Shown in pieces: positions 10,003 to 23,037 of a stretch of 64,000 nt of DNA (position 1 is its first letter; each line of letters begins with the position of its first letter). The translations under genes were made by a program, and so were the position numbers. The notes beneath the pieces were generated by a model. That model was not told the DNA's origin, did not search any database, and saw nothing but the letters and a program-made list of their open reading frames with translations. This stretch comes from Dugong dugon (taxonomy: Eukaryota; Chordata; Mammalia; Sirenia; Dugongidae). The stretch spans positions 166,791,624-166,855,623 of the forward strand of contig CM057461.1 in the NCBI GenBank assembly GCA_030035585.1, in the 5' to 3' direction.

Positions 10003-13000
10003 AATATACAATAGGTGGCACAAAATAGTTGTTGTTGTTTTTTTTTCCAGTGGGTATAATGAAAAGATTCCTATTTTTATCTAAAAAATTTCCTTAAATA
10101 TATATCAATAGTATTAATCACGTGTTAAGTTTCATGAGAGCATGGGTTTTGTTTTAATATAAATGTATCAGAGTGTTGTCATCCAAATGAAGAGTTTCCT
10201 TTGCAGAAGAGTCACCTTGGAAGGTGATGTATTTACTCTAATGATGCTGCTCCAAACATGTTGGAGTCTTCTCAAGCTGCTTTCAGCACCCATTTATGGA
10301 CCACACATAAGAATCACTCTTCTTGTTTTATGGTCTATCTGTGTTTTGTCCTTAAACTGTATTACCCAGCTGGGTCTCCCGCCTTATCCACTGTGCTTGG
10401 CTCGAAATGACTTTTGGCTATCTCCAAAGGTCATATCTACCCTCCAAGGATGAAGATTCGCAACCATCGGCAATACAGTGACACCTCAATTAACAAGCCC
10501 CCTGGGAGCAAAGCTCTTTTATAATAAAGTGCCTGTATTAAAAATGAAATTAATTCCTTATAAATCATACAAAACAGAGCAGACTGAATGTGCTAATGGG
10601 ACAAAAATGCCTTCTCAAAGAGCTTCTGTTTGTCCCTGTCCTGTAAAAAACAAGAAAGATCGATTCTATGCTAAACTACGAGTTTTGCCCATGACCTTTC
10701 CCCTTTGGGTGCTCTTCCCCATCCCTGACTCAGTGGTGATCCCCTCCTCTCTTTGCCTTCTCCCATTTCAGATACCTAATACCCTCTCCACATTTGAAAA
10801 ACCATGAAGAATTTACACCTACTGATTCATTACCTGACTGTATTTTACCGGGAACTTATTTATTTGAAAATATTTATTTAGAGTACATTTCAATCAGTGT
10901 TTTACTTTAACCAGCAGCTTGAATTGTGATATTAAAACCTTTGTCCCTTGATAGGGGAGAGACAAGTATCATCAGGCATCTGTGGATGTAGTTTAGGAAA
11001 TGAGAGTACACCTGTAATTACTGTCTAATCCTGAGTGATCAAAAATGTTATCTTTTCTACTCAGGGTTCCCTTTGTCCTGGACAGGAGGAGGGAGGGTGT
11101 GCCAGGCTGGAAAGATAGGCCAAGCTAAGGCTGCTAGGAGCTTATTTCTTCCTCCATATTCCTATGAAAGATGTTATAACTGTCTTCTCTTAGGGCCTTA
11201 CCTGACCCTGTGCAGCATCCAAGAAAGCAAAATATCCCAACATGGTAGAGGGCAAAATAAAAAAGACATGGAGCTTGGTGAATGTGCCTCCCCATTTGTA
11301 AAGAGAACAAAATAATAGCTTCTTCATCTTTAAACTCTGTAAAATCCTCCTCCTAATTTACATCACTGACATCATTAAAACCAACGATACCATACTTTAG
11401 TATCAGCACAATATGTTTATATTCTTTTGAATATTTCACAACCAAATTTTGGGCAACAATCTGGAAGATTCAGTATGCAATTACCTTAAATATTTTCCTT
11501 TAAAAAGGTAATCTTCTAGCTAGTACATTGCTGAGAACATCCAGCATTTAGAGGTTCAGGAAAGAGACATGTGGGGGTGATGGTAGATGCTTAAATATTG
11601 TTCCTTCTTCTATATTCAGGGAGAAGTCAAAGTGTTCTTGCCCTATTCACATCTCTCTCTCTAGGCCATAAAAGCAGAAATGAGCAAAATGATGATGCAT
11701 TGTGATAATGAATAATAATAACGCAAAATAGCAATACCTGTCTTCAGATTGTGATGGCAGATTGTAAGGCTTTTTGTATGCAGATGAAGAGGTGGATTTT
11801 TATAGCAAATCTGCCTTCAGGCCCAAATGCCCTCCCACACCTCACACCCACTCCCAAACACATTCGCATTTAGGGGTTGGAAAGATGACTTTCAAATTAG
11901 GATGTCAGAGATGGTACAAAATTAGTTTCATGTGCCTCAAAAATTATACTGATCATTTTAATTGGCTGTATTTATATAACTGTTAATAACAAGCATTTAC
12001 TGAGTGTCAGAAATGATCTGTGTTGAAATCAGGGAGAATATAGAACAAATGGCTGTGACTTTTTCCTGATGAATGTATCTTCTAAATACTTAAATAAAAA
12101 TGATAAAAACACATACCTGGGAACAGAACAAATGACAACACCTTTCTTTATCCTAAAGGCAAAAAAGAAATGACAATACTCAAATATATCAGTAAGATTA
12201 AGCTTATACACAATCTAAATTTTTATCCAATCCCAAACCAATCATTAATTCAAGTCTTTTCAGAAGCTAGTCTAGGAGATATATTCTATACTGACTTCTC
12301 CAAAAGGTCTTTCTTTTTTTAGTGCATTGAAATAGTTTGAGGGGGGCTGAGAAAAATATCTTATCTTGTCCAGTTATTGATTCAAAACTCTTCTCAAAAA
12401 ATAAAAAATAAACCTCTTTTCTCTGAAGGTCTCTTCTATAGAATTTCTAATTTTTGCCTCCATGGAATTTGCACTCAATTGTAAAACATTTCTTTTGTGA
12501 TTTTACTCTTAATAAACAGAGAAGCAACCTGATGATGATCCTAGAAAATTCCAGCATGCATAAAAATTATGATTAAGATTATAGGATCTACTGTCTTCAC
12601 TCTTTAATTAATATCCAAGAAAATGAGGAAAACCAGTTTATGTGGGCCATCTGGCTAAACTGACCTTCCAATTCTAGAACTCTAAGATACTCCAGGAGGT
12701 GATGTCTGATATTATGACTACATTAAAAAAGAAGTTTTGTAAATTAATAACTGATTTGGATTCTTAACAGATCTCTAAAGAAAGGAAGGAAAGTTCAAAA
12801 CAGTGTACATTCTATAGATTAGGCTTTATAGCATTTTTTTTTCTATAGAAAAAGTATTAAAGTTGTAAACATGGATTTTAGATGTGCTAATATTTGTACT
12901 GAGAGGAGGACAGGTGAAGTAGAACTGAGTAATACTAGAAGCAAGGAGACCAAGAAGGCAGCATGATGAGAAATAAGGTTACTTTGAAGAAACTGGATAA

Positions 13001-13444
13001 AATACTGGGAGGAAACTTATTCAAGGCTTCAAGGAGAAAGTGTAACAGCCAGAAAACAAATGAGGGGAAAAATTATACAGGGGAGCTGACCAGAAAGCTA
13101 TGTTCACAGGGAAAGCAAAGCTAATCGAAAGAAAAGAAAATTTCTAAGGGAGAATAGGATCCTAACATTGGAATTAGAGTAGCTGTGTATGGTTTATACC
13201 TGAGACATTTCCAACAAGAGTTAGGTGGTTGTGCTTGTTTTTCTACAGCCTATTACCAAGTAGTGTCCAGGATAGGTGTTATGTGGCCTACCAGTGGAGT
13301 CTGGAAAGATACAAAGGACAGGAACCTAGGAGTGTAGTCTTTGGGAGGTGATATTGGAAATATGCTGGAGGTAGATCACCAGGAAATATTCACACTGGGA
13401 GTTATCTTGGGTCTCTAATAGCTTTAGTGTCTCTTAAGGAAGCT
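10003..13444. other. mostly unique noncoding stretch
   Basis: I see no gene. Two plus frames of 96 and 109 codons at 10163-10453 and 10478-10807 have no domains. A short MIR- or L2-like scrap (AAGCATTTACTGAGTGTCAG) lies near 11990. The rest I cannot assign. Confidence 0.5.
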
Positions 13445-13537
13445 CAGTTTCTGGCCCTGGCTCTGCCGTATTTGCCATGTGACCTTGGCCAAGTTGCTTA
13501 AATCCTTAAGGCTTTTAGTTTCCTTGTTTGTGAAGTG
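13445..13537 (+). mobile_element. MIR fragment
   Basis: The run CTGGCTCTGCC, CATGTGACCTTGGCCAAGTT and TTAGTTTCCTTGTTTGTGAA follows the MIR core in order. Confidence 0.7.
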
Positions 13538-13752
13538 AGAAGTGGTTTTCAAACTATGTCCTCAGAGTCCTAACGCACTGAGTAGGTGCCTCTGGGTGGC
13601 TAATGGGTAAGGAGTAGGAATGAGGTTCCATTTTCGATTCCTTCCATAAACACACTTTAATCACTTTTAATCCATTTTATATATTGTAGGGCCAGATATA
13701 ATTTCCTGTTACAGAAGTCTCTCTGCTTTAAAAAGTTCTGAGAGTTTCTAAT
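13538..13752. mobile_element. possible hAT-type MITE
   Basis: The left edge AGTGGTTTTCAAACTATG and the right edge AAAAAGTTCTGAGAG resemble worn inverted hAT-Charlie ends. The interior is not recognised. Confidence 0.3.
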
Positions 13753-13763
13753 AAGCTATTAGA

Positions 13764-13961
13764 GGACCCCTGGTGACACAATGCTTAAATGCTTGGCTGC
13801 TAACCAAAAGGTCTGTGGTTCAAACTTACCAGTAGCTCCTTGGGAGGAAGACCTGGTGACCTGCTCCCATAAAGATCACAGCCTAGAAAACCCTATGGGA
13901 AAGTTCTACTCTGTCACATAGGGCCGCTAAGAGTCAGAATTGACTCAGTGGCACACAACAA
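13764..13961 (+). mobile_element. AfroSINE, long-body class
   Basis: The head (GGACCCCTGGTGACACAATG), box B region, body (GAAGACCTGGTGACCTGCTC) and tail ending in CACACAACAAAAG are all readable. Confidence 0.88.
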
Positions 13962-14091
13962 AAGTGAGCCATCAGTCTCTAAATCTCTTTTTCTTTCTTT
14001 TTGCTATAAATTTTATTATTCTGTATGATTCTTTTCCACAAAACAGATCTTGACACTTCTTGTCCCAAAACAAACACTGAGCTGTGGGGAC

Positions 14092-14530
14092 GCATCAGTG
14101 ATCTATTGCCACAAAACTGCTGAGTAACAATCACAAAACCTAGCAGTATACAACAACAAGCATTCGTTGCACATGTGTCTGCTGGGTGGTGAATTAGGCT
14201 GCGGATCTTCAGGTCTTGGAGGGCAGTCAGCTGGTGACTTACACATCTGAACTCAGCTGTAGGTGTGCTGGCTGTTGGCCAGCAACTCGCTCTCCTCCAT
14301 GCATCTCTCATATTCCTCCAACAGGCTATCCTGGTGGTGTTCTCATGGTGGCGACAGAAGATAAAGAGAGGGACCGGAAAAGGGAATTTCCAGTCAATGA
14401 CTCATTTCAAGTCATTGCTTATGTCATTTTCATTGGCTAAAACAAGTCACATGGCCCAGTCCAGAGTCAGTGTACGAGGAGGGCACTTAATTCCAAATGA
14501 TGTGGGTACAAGGAAATATGAAAAATCAGG
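14092..14530 (-). mobile_element. LTR-like repeat, subfamily unknown
   Basis: Read on the minus strand, the pattern resembles ERVL-type mammalian LTRs. The plus strand begins GTGATCTATTGCCACAAAACTG and includes TGTCTGCTGGGTGG and AACAAGTCACATGGCCCAG. The copy is worn and I cannot see terminal duplications. Confidence 0.5.
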
Positions 14531-14614
14531 CCATTAATGCAATCATCTAGCATGGGGAAACCATAAGTCTTATGCTGTTATAAAACTGGCCAAATAGACC
14601 GAGCTACACAATCT

Positions 14615-15014
14615 ACCCACTACCCATCTGTCAGTTTGCTGTACTACGGTGGCTTACATGTTGCTATGATGCTGGAAGCTATGTCACCGGTATTTCAAAT
14701 ACCAGCAGGGTCACCCATGGTGATCAGGTTTCAGCAGAGCTTCTAGACTAAGACAGACTAGGAAGAAAGACCTGATGATCTACTTCTGAAAATTAGCCAA
14801 TGAAAACCCTATGATCACAACAGAATACTGTCCAATATAGTGTTGGAAGATAAGCCCTAAAGGTTGGAAGGTGCTCAAAATACGCAGTGGCCACAAAAAC
14901 GGACCTGAGCATACCAATGATTGCGAAGATAGCACAGGACCAGATATTTCCTTCTGTTGTACGTGGAGTTGCTGTGAGTTGGATCCAGCTTGACAGCAAC
15001 TAACAACAACAACA
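14615..15014 (+). mobile_element. internally deleted RTE LINE
   Basis: The left part (about 14615-14885) matches the 5' region of the RTE copy at 40543: CATCTGTCAGTTTG, GATGCTGGAAGCTATG, GGGTCACCCATGG, ACTAAGACAGACTAGGAAGAA. At about 14890 it jumps directly to the 3' end of the same family (GCACAGGACCAGATA, CTTCTGTTGTACG) and finishes in AACTAACAACAACAAC. All coding sequence between is missing. This is a short nonautonomous derivative. Confidence 0.8.
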
Positions 15015-15016
15015 GA

Positions 15017-15582
15017 ATTTACATAGATCCATCAGTGATAAGCAAGAAAGGTATCTGAAGATAGCCTGGTTTATCAGAATAGAAATATTGCCATCCAGCC
15101 TGTAAGCAGGAGAGTATGCCAGTATGACAAAGATTATTCTTGTAATGAACCCTTGATTTTTCCTCTAAATCACTCTTCTAAGCCTTTCAAGATTTTTCAC
15201 TAGGTATCAGTGAGGCCACATCGTTTACCCATTTACTTTTTGAGAATGCAAATATTTGTGCAAAGCAGAAAGAGAAAGGATAAGAACCATCTGAATTGGG
15301 CAAAGCCTCTTCTACTCATAGGTTCATAATCAGAGTGAATATGAGATGGGACACTTTCAGTTCCCAGATGTCTCTCAGAGTGTAAAACTGCATGCAGCCT
15401 CTCAAGCACAGGCCCACTGAGTCATCTTTTACTAAAGCAGAGAAAAGGTGACCCATACCAATGCTGGGGGGAAACAAATGCCACCGTTGTAACAGTTATT
15501 TTCATTATGAGCAATTTTTGCCTCACCTCTTGTCTTTAGAATCTTTAAGAAAAAATTCTACCAAGCAGCCCCGACAGCAACT
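15017..15582. other. unique noncoding stretch
   Basis: I see no gene or nameable repeat. Confidence 0.5.
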
Positions 15583-15745
15583 TTTTTTAAAAGTATGGTA
15601 AATATACGTGTAACAAAACAGTTACTATTTCAACGTTCTTCACATGTACAATTTAGTGACATTAATTATGTTCATCATGTATGTTGTTCAACCATCTTCA
15701 TCATCCATTTCCAATTGTTTTTCCTTACCCTTAACAGAAGCTCAG
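15583..15745 (-). mobile_element. L1 3'-end fragment
   Basis: The plus strand shows the reversed L1 3' UTR: ATATACGTGTAACAAAACAG, TACAATTTAGTGACATTAAT and CAACCATCTTCATCATCC. It is short and 5'-truncated. Confidence 0.7.
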
Positions 15746-17395
15746 TGTTTTGACTGAAGTTGGAAAACACTGCAAATACATCACAGACTTTCCATCAGAT
15801 TAACTCTGGGATTTGTGAGCATCGGGGCCGTGAGCCCTGCCCCACCCTCAGAGCTGAAGCCAAGACCTTTCTTCCCAGTGATTCCTTTAAGCTGAGCTTG
15901 AAATCTGGGCTCTGGGTGAGTGGTGTTTCAGTGGGCGACACTGGATGATCTATACGATTAAACAATAACAACAAAACCTTTCACCTTGGTAATCACCTTG
16001 CCAATGACATCAACCTAGATAACAGGTCATTTCCGGCTCACTGTCAGAGAAGTGGGTCAAGAGCAATATTGCAAAGATTGACTAGAACTCACGTGCATGG
16101 CTCAAGTATTGTTTTCAGTAGTGCATAAATAGTAGGTATTTCTCTAGAAAGGTGTCTGTCAAGCTTTTTCTCCAAGAAGTTGTCACTTGAGGTGTCACAT
16201 ACAATTCCAGGGATGTCAGTTAACAGCCTGCAAAATGTTCCTGGGATAACCCCTCTCAATAAGAAAAGCATGTCCTGGGCACTGTAACGAGCATGACCTT
16301 GTCATAGACACACACCAAAGCAGCCACTCAACAACAGCATCCATTTCTGCTCCTCTTTGGAGTTCTGAGTGACAACTGTGGTCAGATGAAGGTGGAAAGG
16401 GATCAAAAACATGAAGCAGTGATTTCCAATACATCTTTTTCCCCATGTCTTGGGGCGAAAAATTACACCATTATGTCGTTTTCGTGATGTGCTCATCAAC
16501 AGGAGTGAAAAACTCATTTGTCATCTTTTAGTCTGATAGAAAATCAGAGTTTAGGGAATTCAGCTGGGCTGTCAGCATTCTTTGCTGTCAAATAGAACTG
16601 CTGAAGGAAGGCAGCAAGAACACAGGGCTAATGAGAGCTGTTGGGCCCTGATGCCAATTTTCACTATAGAAGCTCACGGAAAGAGCTTCTGTTCCTCAGC
16701 ATTTCCAATCCAGTTTGCTGAAGCTGTTTATCAAGGTCCCATGCAGACAGGATGTAAATATGCCACTTAAATCTGCAAATACAATAATGAAAACTGATAT
16801 TTGTAATTGTATCTGTGTGGTACCACTGACTCAAAACTAAATGGATTTCCAACCTAATATTGCTAAATTAACCCTTGAAAAATTGGAGGCCCATTACGGT
16901 GGGAGAGTGGCATTGTTTCTCACATCCTGACATGATAGGGGCACCTCCGTTGTTTTGCATGATTGAAATATTTTTATCTGTCTCCTAAAATTGCCTTGCC
17001 ACCGATTTACTCCCATCTATTGTCCTGGAAAAGTATATGACATTGTAAGTGTTCTTCCATTTGCTGTACTCTGGGGAACAGCTATTGTGCCATGCCAAGA
17101 AAAGGGTTCCAGATGGTGGTAAGAGACTTACGGATGCGCCCCCTCCCATTTGCAATTCAAGCATCTTCTCAAGGGCAGCCTCCACAGAGTTCTCTTTTAT
17201 TTTAAAGGATTTAAAGCCTAATTCTGTCTCTTACCATCAGTGTGTCCTTGAGGAAATGACGGAAACCGTTATAAATCCCTACCACCTCCTGGCCCTAGCT
17301 TGGTACAGTGCCCCAATCCAAAAACCACCATCCCAACATTTAAAATCACTAAAACACAATTAAATCTTTACTATAGTCTCTTTTAAATAAGTACT
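15746..17395. other. unique noncoding stretch
   Basis: I see no gene. Frames of up to 104 codons (17049-17363, plus) show no domain. No repeat is recognised. Confidence 0.5.
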
Positions 17396-17600
17396 GTCAC
17401 CAGTTGCCATTAAGTCGATTCTGACTAATGGCAACCCTATGTGTTGCACCGTAGAACTACGCTCCGTAGAGTTTTCAATGGCTAGTTTTTCAGAAGCAAA
17501 TTGTCAGGCCTTTCTTCCAAGAAGCCTCTGGATGAGCTTAAGAATCCCAAACATTCTGGTTAGTAGTTGAGCTTAACCGTTTGAGCCACACAGGTACTCG
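17396..17600 (-). mobile_element. AfroSINE, GAAGAAAG-body class
   Basis: The reversed tail (CAGTTGCCATTAAGTCGATTC), body (CAGGCCTTTCTTCCAAGAAG) and head (GTTTGAGCCACACAGGTACTC) are in order. Confidence 0.88.
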
Positions 17601-17961
17601 TTTCTCTATGACTATCCCAATTTGTTTACAACCCATCTTTTCCTATATTTTTCCCTTTAAATATTTCTCTCACCGGGGGTCTTTTCTGACTGTGAATACC
17701 TTAGAACTCTTCCTTCATCTCAACCCACACAGATTATCTAGTCTCCTCTTTTCTTTCCTCTCACATTTGGTTCTTTATTTTGTACAGTGACTTGGCCTTT
17801 CCACTGCTACTCCTCACTCTCCAGGTTCTACCACAAAGATGACTCTGGACTGCCTGAGGAAGGAAGAGTCCCTTTACCATTAGGGTGACAGGAGAGGGGT
17901 CTGGGGGGAATTGCAAAAACCTGAAACAATTTCTTTTTCTAAAATCTCCATTACACTCTTC
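17601..17961. other. unique noncoding stretch
   Basis: Pyrimidine-rich sequence without a gene or nameable repeat. Confidence 0.45.
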
Positions 17962-17972
17962 TATTAGTTTCC

Positions 17973-18157
17973 CTAGCCCTGGTGGTGAAGTGGTTAAGTG
18001 CTTTGCTGCTAACCGAAAGGTCGGCAGTTTGAACCCACCAGGGAGAAAGATGTGGTGTAAAGATTACTGCTTTGGAAACTCTATGGGGCAGTTCTACTCT
18101 GTCCAATAAGGTTGCTATGAGTCAGGATTAACTCTGCAGCAATGGGTTTTTGGCTTT
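17973..18157 (+). mobile_element. AfroSINE with 11-bp target duplication
   Basis: The copy is full length. It is flanked by TATTAGTTTCC at 17962-17972 and 18158-18168. The target is the outer edge of the antisense LTR that follows. Confidence 0.9.
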
Positions 18158-18576
18158 TATTAGTTTCCTAGGACTGCCGTAACAAAGTACCACCAACTAA
18201 TCATTTATAATAACAAAATGTATTAACAGTTCTGGAGGCTAGAAGTTGAAATTAACATGTCTGTCAGTAGGGCCATGTTCCCACAGAAGTCTCGATGGGG
18301 GATATCCTTTCTTGTCTCCCCCAGCTTTTGATAGTCTCAGGCATTCCTTGGCTTGTAGATGCATCTTCACATGACGTTCCTTCCTTTGCCTCTCTGTGTC
18401 TCTTCTCTTTTACAAGGAAGCTACTCAGATTTGGTTTAGCATCCACCCTACTTCAGTATGACTTCATGTTAATTGATGACATCTGAAGAGATACTATTTC
18501 TTTAGATCAGGTTCACAGGAACCAGGGGTTAGAACTTCAAAGTATATTTTTGGGGGATACAACTCAATCCCTAGTA
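18158..18576 (-). mobile_element. MaLR-like LTR
   Basis: The plus strand begins TATTAGTTTCCTAGGACTGC and ends CAATCCCTAGTAAC, with GTTCTGGAGGCTAGAAGT and TGTGTCTCTTCTCTTTTAC inside. These blocks recur in the antisense LTR at 42278-42736, so both are one family. Confidence 0.75.
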
Positions 18577-18577
18577 A

Positions 18578-18685
18578 CTCCTGAGCCTCAACTTCCTTGT
18601 CTGTTGAGTGGGTATAATGGCAATAAGCCTACATCTCAGTGAAAATGGTGTATGAAAAGCCCTGCTCACAGGAAGCACACATGCA
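18578..18685 (+). mobile_element. MIR fragment
   Basis: CTCAACTTCCTTGTCTGTTG followed by GGTATAATGGCAATAAGCC matches the MIR region after the core. Confidence 0.6.
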
Positions 18686-18787
18686 TTGCTACGCAATATG
18701 GGTTATCTCTCTCCCCTGTTCTCAGTGACACTTCAAAAATGTTCATCTTTTACTGTGATGACTTGTCCTTCTGTGAATGAAGATTTC

Positions 18788-18806
18788 TTTTTTTTTTTTT
18801 TTTTTG
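18788..18806. repeat. T homopolymer
   Basis: A run of about 19 T, probably the worn reversed tail of a retroelement that I cannot identify. Confidence 0.8.
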
Positions 18807-18889
18807 TAGTTACACTAGTTTAGGATTATTTTCTTATGCAGTAACTCTCATTAAATCGTGTTATAGTGTACACTATTTCACACTTTTGG

Positions 18890-18985
18890 CATTTTGAGGG
18901 CAGGAATAGTATCTTGCTCGTTTTCCTGTTCCCTATAGTACCTATGAGAGCGTTTTAAGTATATTTAGTGCTCAATAAATGTTGG
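18890..18985 (+). mobile_element. L2 3' end
   Basis: GAGGGCAGGAATAGTATCTTG followed by TAGTGCTCAATAAATGTT is the typical L2 terminus. Confidence 0.7.
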
Positions 18986-21900
18986 CCCAAACTATACCAC
19001 TTGATTTTGATATGGATTGGATCTCAACCACTTCCTAGACTTACAAGTCACATCTGGCACAAGAGTCACTTTAGAAACCCCAAAACCCCAGGAAATGATT
19101 GGATAGAGATAATGAGAAAACTGCTGGAAATGACAACACTGTCCATCGGTTAAGATTTAGCATTACAGTACTCCTTTGAGGGAGAAAGCTTCACTTTGGT
19201 TGTTTTTCCAGCAAGATATACGTATTGTTTCTAGGCATGCAACACTGTAGGGAAACGTGGCAAAGCCTTGTATGATAGCTTATAAAATATAAATGATTCA
19301 GACAAGAAGAAAATTTTAAATCCCCTTGGAAGAAGTTTCTGCCCAGCATAGTTATATGTTCCTTTTTGATAAAGTTAAACTTCGACGTTACTTTTCCCCA
19401 TATGTCTCTCTCCTCTCCCCTCATAGAGCAGGGGTGCATAAAGGATTCAGATTTCTGAGTCTAGTTTGAGAATAGCATAGGCTTTCAGCGTTGTGTAAAA
19501 TTAGTCCTTATGGTGCCCAAATTTATAATATGCTTCTTTTTCTCTTTACTTGGGCAAACTTCATTAAAACTTCAAGAGGTTACTATTCTGTACTGATTTT
19601 CTTGTATCTTCTCCCTCTTCCCTCTGTACTCCACCTTATCTCTAACCTCCTCAATAGAAGGGAAGCTTAAATACTCAGAATCTGCCCCGTCCCTTTCACA
19701 TCCAGTATTTCCAAGCAGTTACTCCTTATGCTGTTCTTTTTTAATTAAATGGTAAATACTTATAACATGCAACCCTGCCACATCTTGGGATTCACATGTA
19801 GCCATCACAGAAAAGATTCCACTTCCCTGGAGTCATTTTGCCTCTTGTTAGACAGCCCACATGGGTTTGCCAGCAGGCAGAAGGAGGCCTTGAGAGGGAA
19901 ATGAGGGGCAACCATTCACTTTCCTTCGTGGCAAAGCCTTTAAAGCTTCCTAGAAATATACTTCTGGAAATATAAATGAGAATTTATTTCTTTATGGAAC
20001 TCTCTTCTTCACTTGCCTTTACTCATCCCCACCAAAAGTAAAATGTTAAGACTCTTCCAGTTTCCATGATAATTTCTCTATCTAGAAACAATCCTGTATA
20101 AAGAAAACAGCATTCAATGTTATTTTACATGTATTTTTTGGTTCTATAAATGATATATAGTGAAGACCAAAAATTAGGAAATACAGAAAAAATCACTTTA
20201 ATCACAGTATGTAGAAACAGTTGTTAACTTTGACATGTTTCCTCATATGTTTTGTGTGTGTGTATATATACATGCATATATTTAGCATAAACTAATTTGC
20301 TTAAATCATTAATATAAACAAATAAGTTATACTGCCATGTTTTTCCCCCTACTACTCCTTACTGTGCAAAAGAGAAACATTTTTATAAGCTGGATGCTTA
20401 GAGAGCTTTGAAGGCATATTTTCAGAGAACTAGTAATTTTGGAGCTTCTAACAGATTTTTGAATGGTAAGAGACAAAAAAAGAACAGAAGGCAGCAAAGG
20501 GTAGAGAAAACGGTTGAATAATCAGCTGTGTTGTTGAAGAGAATGGAGGAGGGAAAGAGTCAGCCTATCACATCTAAGCCCTATTCAAAGGAGAGTGGTC
20601 TCCATTCCATGGGCAGGATGCCAAAAAGCAATAAGAAAGGAGCCATGTAGGACTGCAACATGGTACTCTATAAATACATTTTCCAATTAGTCATAAGTGT
20701 TTATTCATCAAGGCATACCACAATGCTTTTGGTAGCTGAGTTGTACAAGCAGCTGTAATTGGCAATTGAGAAGCATCAATGCAAATGTTTTGATGCCTAA
20801 TCCTGAAATTGTTCACGCTCCACATTTCCACTGAATGGTCCCTCTGTCCTAGAGTGGTATTGATAGAGTGCCTGTGACTGCAGGTTTGGGCCCTTTATAA
20901 TCATCAAACATTAAATTAGGTCCATCTTGCAGGTTCCTGGAACTAGCCCCTTTTCCTGATTGATCTGAGGAAGAGAAGTTGAAGTGTATTGAAAAATGTT
21001 ATTTCAGCTAGGTTAATGAATATTTTGTTTAAGCAATAAAAGGATGCTTCAATGGGTGGCCAGCTAAAATATATTTTTCCAGGTCTTCAGAAACAAAGCA
21101 GAGGAAAAGAGTCAGTATCAGAAGCCCTCACACGAGTTTCCACAGGAAACTCATTGGGCACCTCATGAACACAGGGACCCACAGGAGATCACATGGATTT
21201 TTGGAGAAAGCCTGGATGACAGTTCCTGATAGCTCTGTTTTGGTACAGACCACATTTGCCTTCTGGCTATTAATCTAGAACAAATTTCAAGTCAGATAAG
21301 AAGCTCCAGTCAAAAGAAGAATCCCACAGGATGTTTTCTGACCTTTAAAGAGAAAATCTTCAGGTTTGACAGTCTTTTTTTTTTTTTTTTTTTTTTTTGC
21401 ATTTCTTACTAGCACAGAGCTGCAAATGATCACTTAAAAGGGTCTTCTCCTTTTATTCTCCAAAGTTTTCAGGTACTCAGTGTGAGAGCTTGTGACAATT
21501 AAATCAATTTTCACTGGAATCCCCAGAGGAGGGGCTTCTATCAGCTTCTTCAAGGAGACTTCTTAGACTGATAAAGATCCAGCAACTTATCTGGGAGGCT
21601 GCTGCAAAGTAGAAAAATGGAATTTCAGGTCAAAGAAAACTTTGTGGGAGAATTACCACTTCTTGCAGACTGAAAATCAAGCTTATAATAGAAATTATTT
21701 ATAATGGGAAGAGGAGTGTAGCCAAAATTAGGCTTTGAAAATAGCTTTCTCATAACACCTATTTGACTCTTGGGAAAAAAAACAAAACAAAACTGTCATT
21801 AAAAGGAAATTTACTTCACTTTCCCTCCAAGTTTAAAACATACATTTCATTTCAAGAGGTAAAAAGAAACTCACTGATTTTGGAACATAAACTCATGGTG

Positions 21901-22235
21901 TGTGGAGAGCTGCAAATACCATGACCTGAACATTCACATTACAATTATGGAAGCAAAAGCTAAATCACCATGAGATTGCCCTTTGCCCATGTTTAATCCA
22001 GGTAATTAAAATATGAAGCCACTTTGAGACCACAGATCACTGTCATTCTCTCATGCTCCATACCACTCAAGCATGACCACACCAAGGATGCGGAGTCCAT
22101 GTTCTTCATCAACAAGGCTTCCTAATCTGGCAGGTATACAACATTCAATCCGTTTTCACAAGAACTATTAAGTACTTTTTATGTGCTCGGCATATGCAGC
22201 CTGGAAGATTGCTGCAGGACTACAAAGCCAAAGGA
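18986..22235. other. mostly unique noncoding stretch
   Basis: I see no gene. Around 20080-20340 the sequence is AT-rich and may hold a worn antisense L1-type scrap with a short TG/TA microsatellite at about 20256-20284. A T run lies at 21377-21399. The part at 20640-20960 looks conserved and is listed separately. Confidence 0.45.
20640..20960. other. possible conserved noncoding element
   Basis: A repeat-free block rich in homeodomain-like cores (CAATTAG, GTAATTGG, CAATTGAG, ATTAAATTAG) with no open frame. The balanced composition and absence of CpG decay suggest constraint, but I have no alignment. Confidence 0.3.
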
Positions 22236-23037
22236 TCAGAAGGTGAGGTATATGGTATACATTCCTCCTGGGCTAGCCTGGCCATGGAGCTAATCAGAAA
22301 GTAGCTGATCACCTGCCCAGGTTACCAGGCCACCTTCCTATGAAGCATCAGGGGGTTTAGGCTGGGCAGGTCACAACGCAAGCAGACATTTGGCTAAGAA
22401 CATAGATGAAAAATTGGCAGTCTGGGAATCTAACATCATAAGAAAGTCATTGGGCAAATTTGGGACTATGGCCAAGAAAGGATTTTAAGGAGGTTGATGT
22501 CCTAGCAGCTAGGAAGGTTATCAGAGGCTGTTATCTAAGGAACTCTTCTATTGTAAGGCCTAAAATTTCATCTGCTGCCTTGACATCTTTGAGCTTCACA
22601 AGACCCCAAAGGTCTAACTGTGAGTTTCCTTCCCTGCTCTTGCCAGATATGCACCCCTTCTCACCCAACAGGAATGGCTCCCCACTTGGCCAGTTTCCCA
22701 CTGGCTGTACCAGCTGCATCCTACCCAGTTTTCAATCTAATGGGTTTCCCAATCCATGAAATTATTCAAACAAGCCAGTCACTTCCTCCTGCAGGAACCA
22801 GGGTTCACCCCTCCCTCTTATTACTACTAAGTCTGCCTCCCACAGCCCTTGCAGGTTTATTCTCCTCCTGAATGCAGCCCCTACGTGGCCCTACACGGCA
22901 TGTGGTGCTCTCTCCCCTCATGACTGAGTATATATGAATAATAAACTGCTGCCAGTCTCATCTGTCCACTGTCAAGTGCTGTGTGTTCGACCATCCCCAC
23001 ATCCTAGGGTGGGACTTCCTCCTTCACCAACAGGGTG
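22236..23037 (+). mobile_element. possible LTR of an endogenous retrovirus
   Basis: The right part shows ATATATGAATAATAAACTGC followed by CATCTGTCC and a GT-rich stretch, the order of a TATA or polyadenylation region before R-U5. The sequence ends CTTCACCAACA. I could not confirm matching terminal duplications or any internal viral sequence. Confidence 0.35.

Noticed and set aside
22460..22871. Coding exon in the overlapping 99- and 83-codon frames
   Set aside because: They lie in a possible LTR and are out of frame with one another; no domain.
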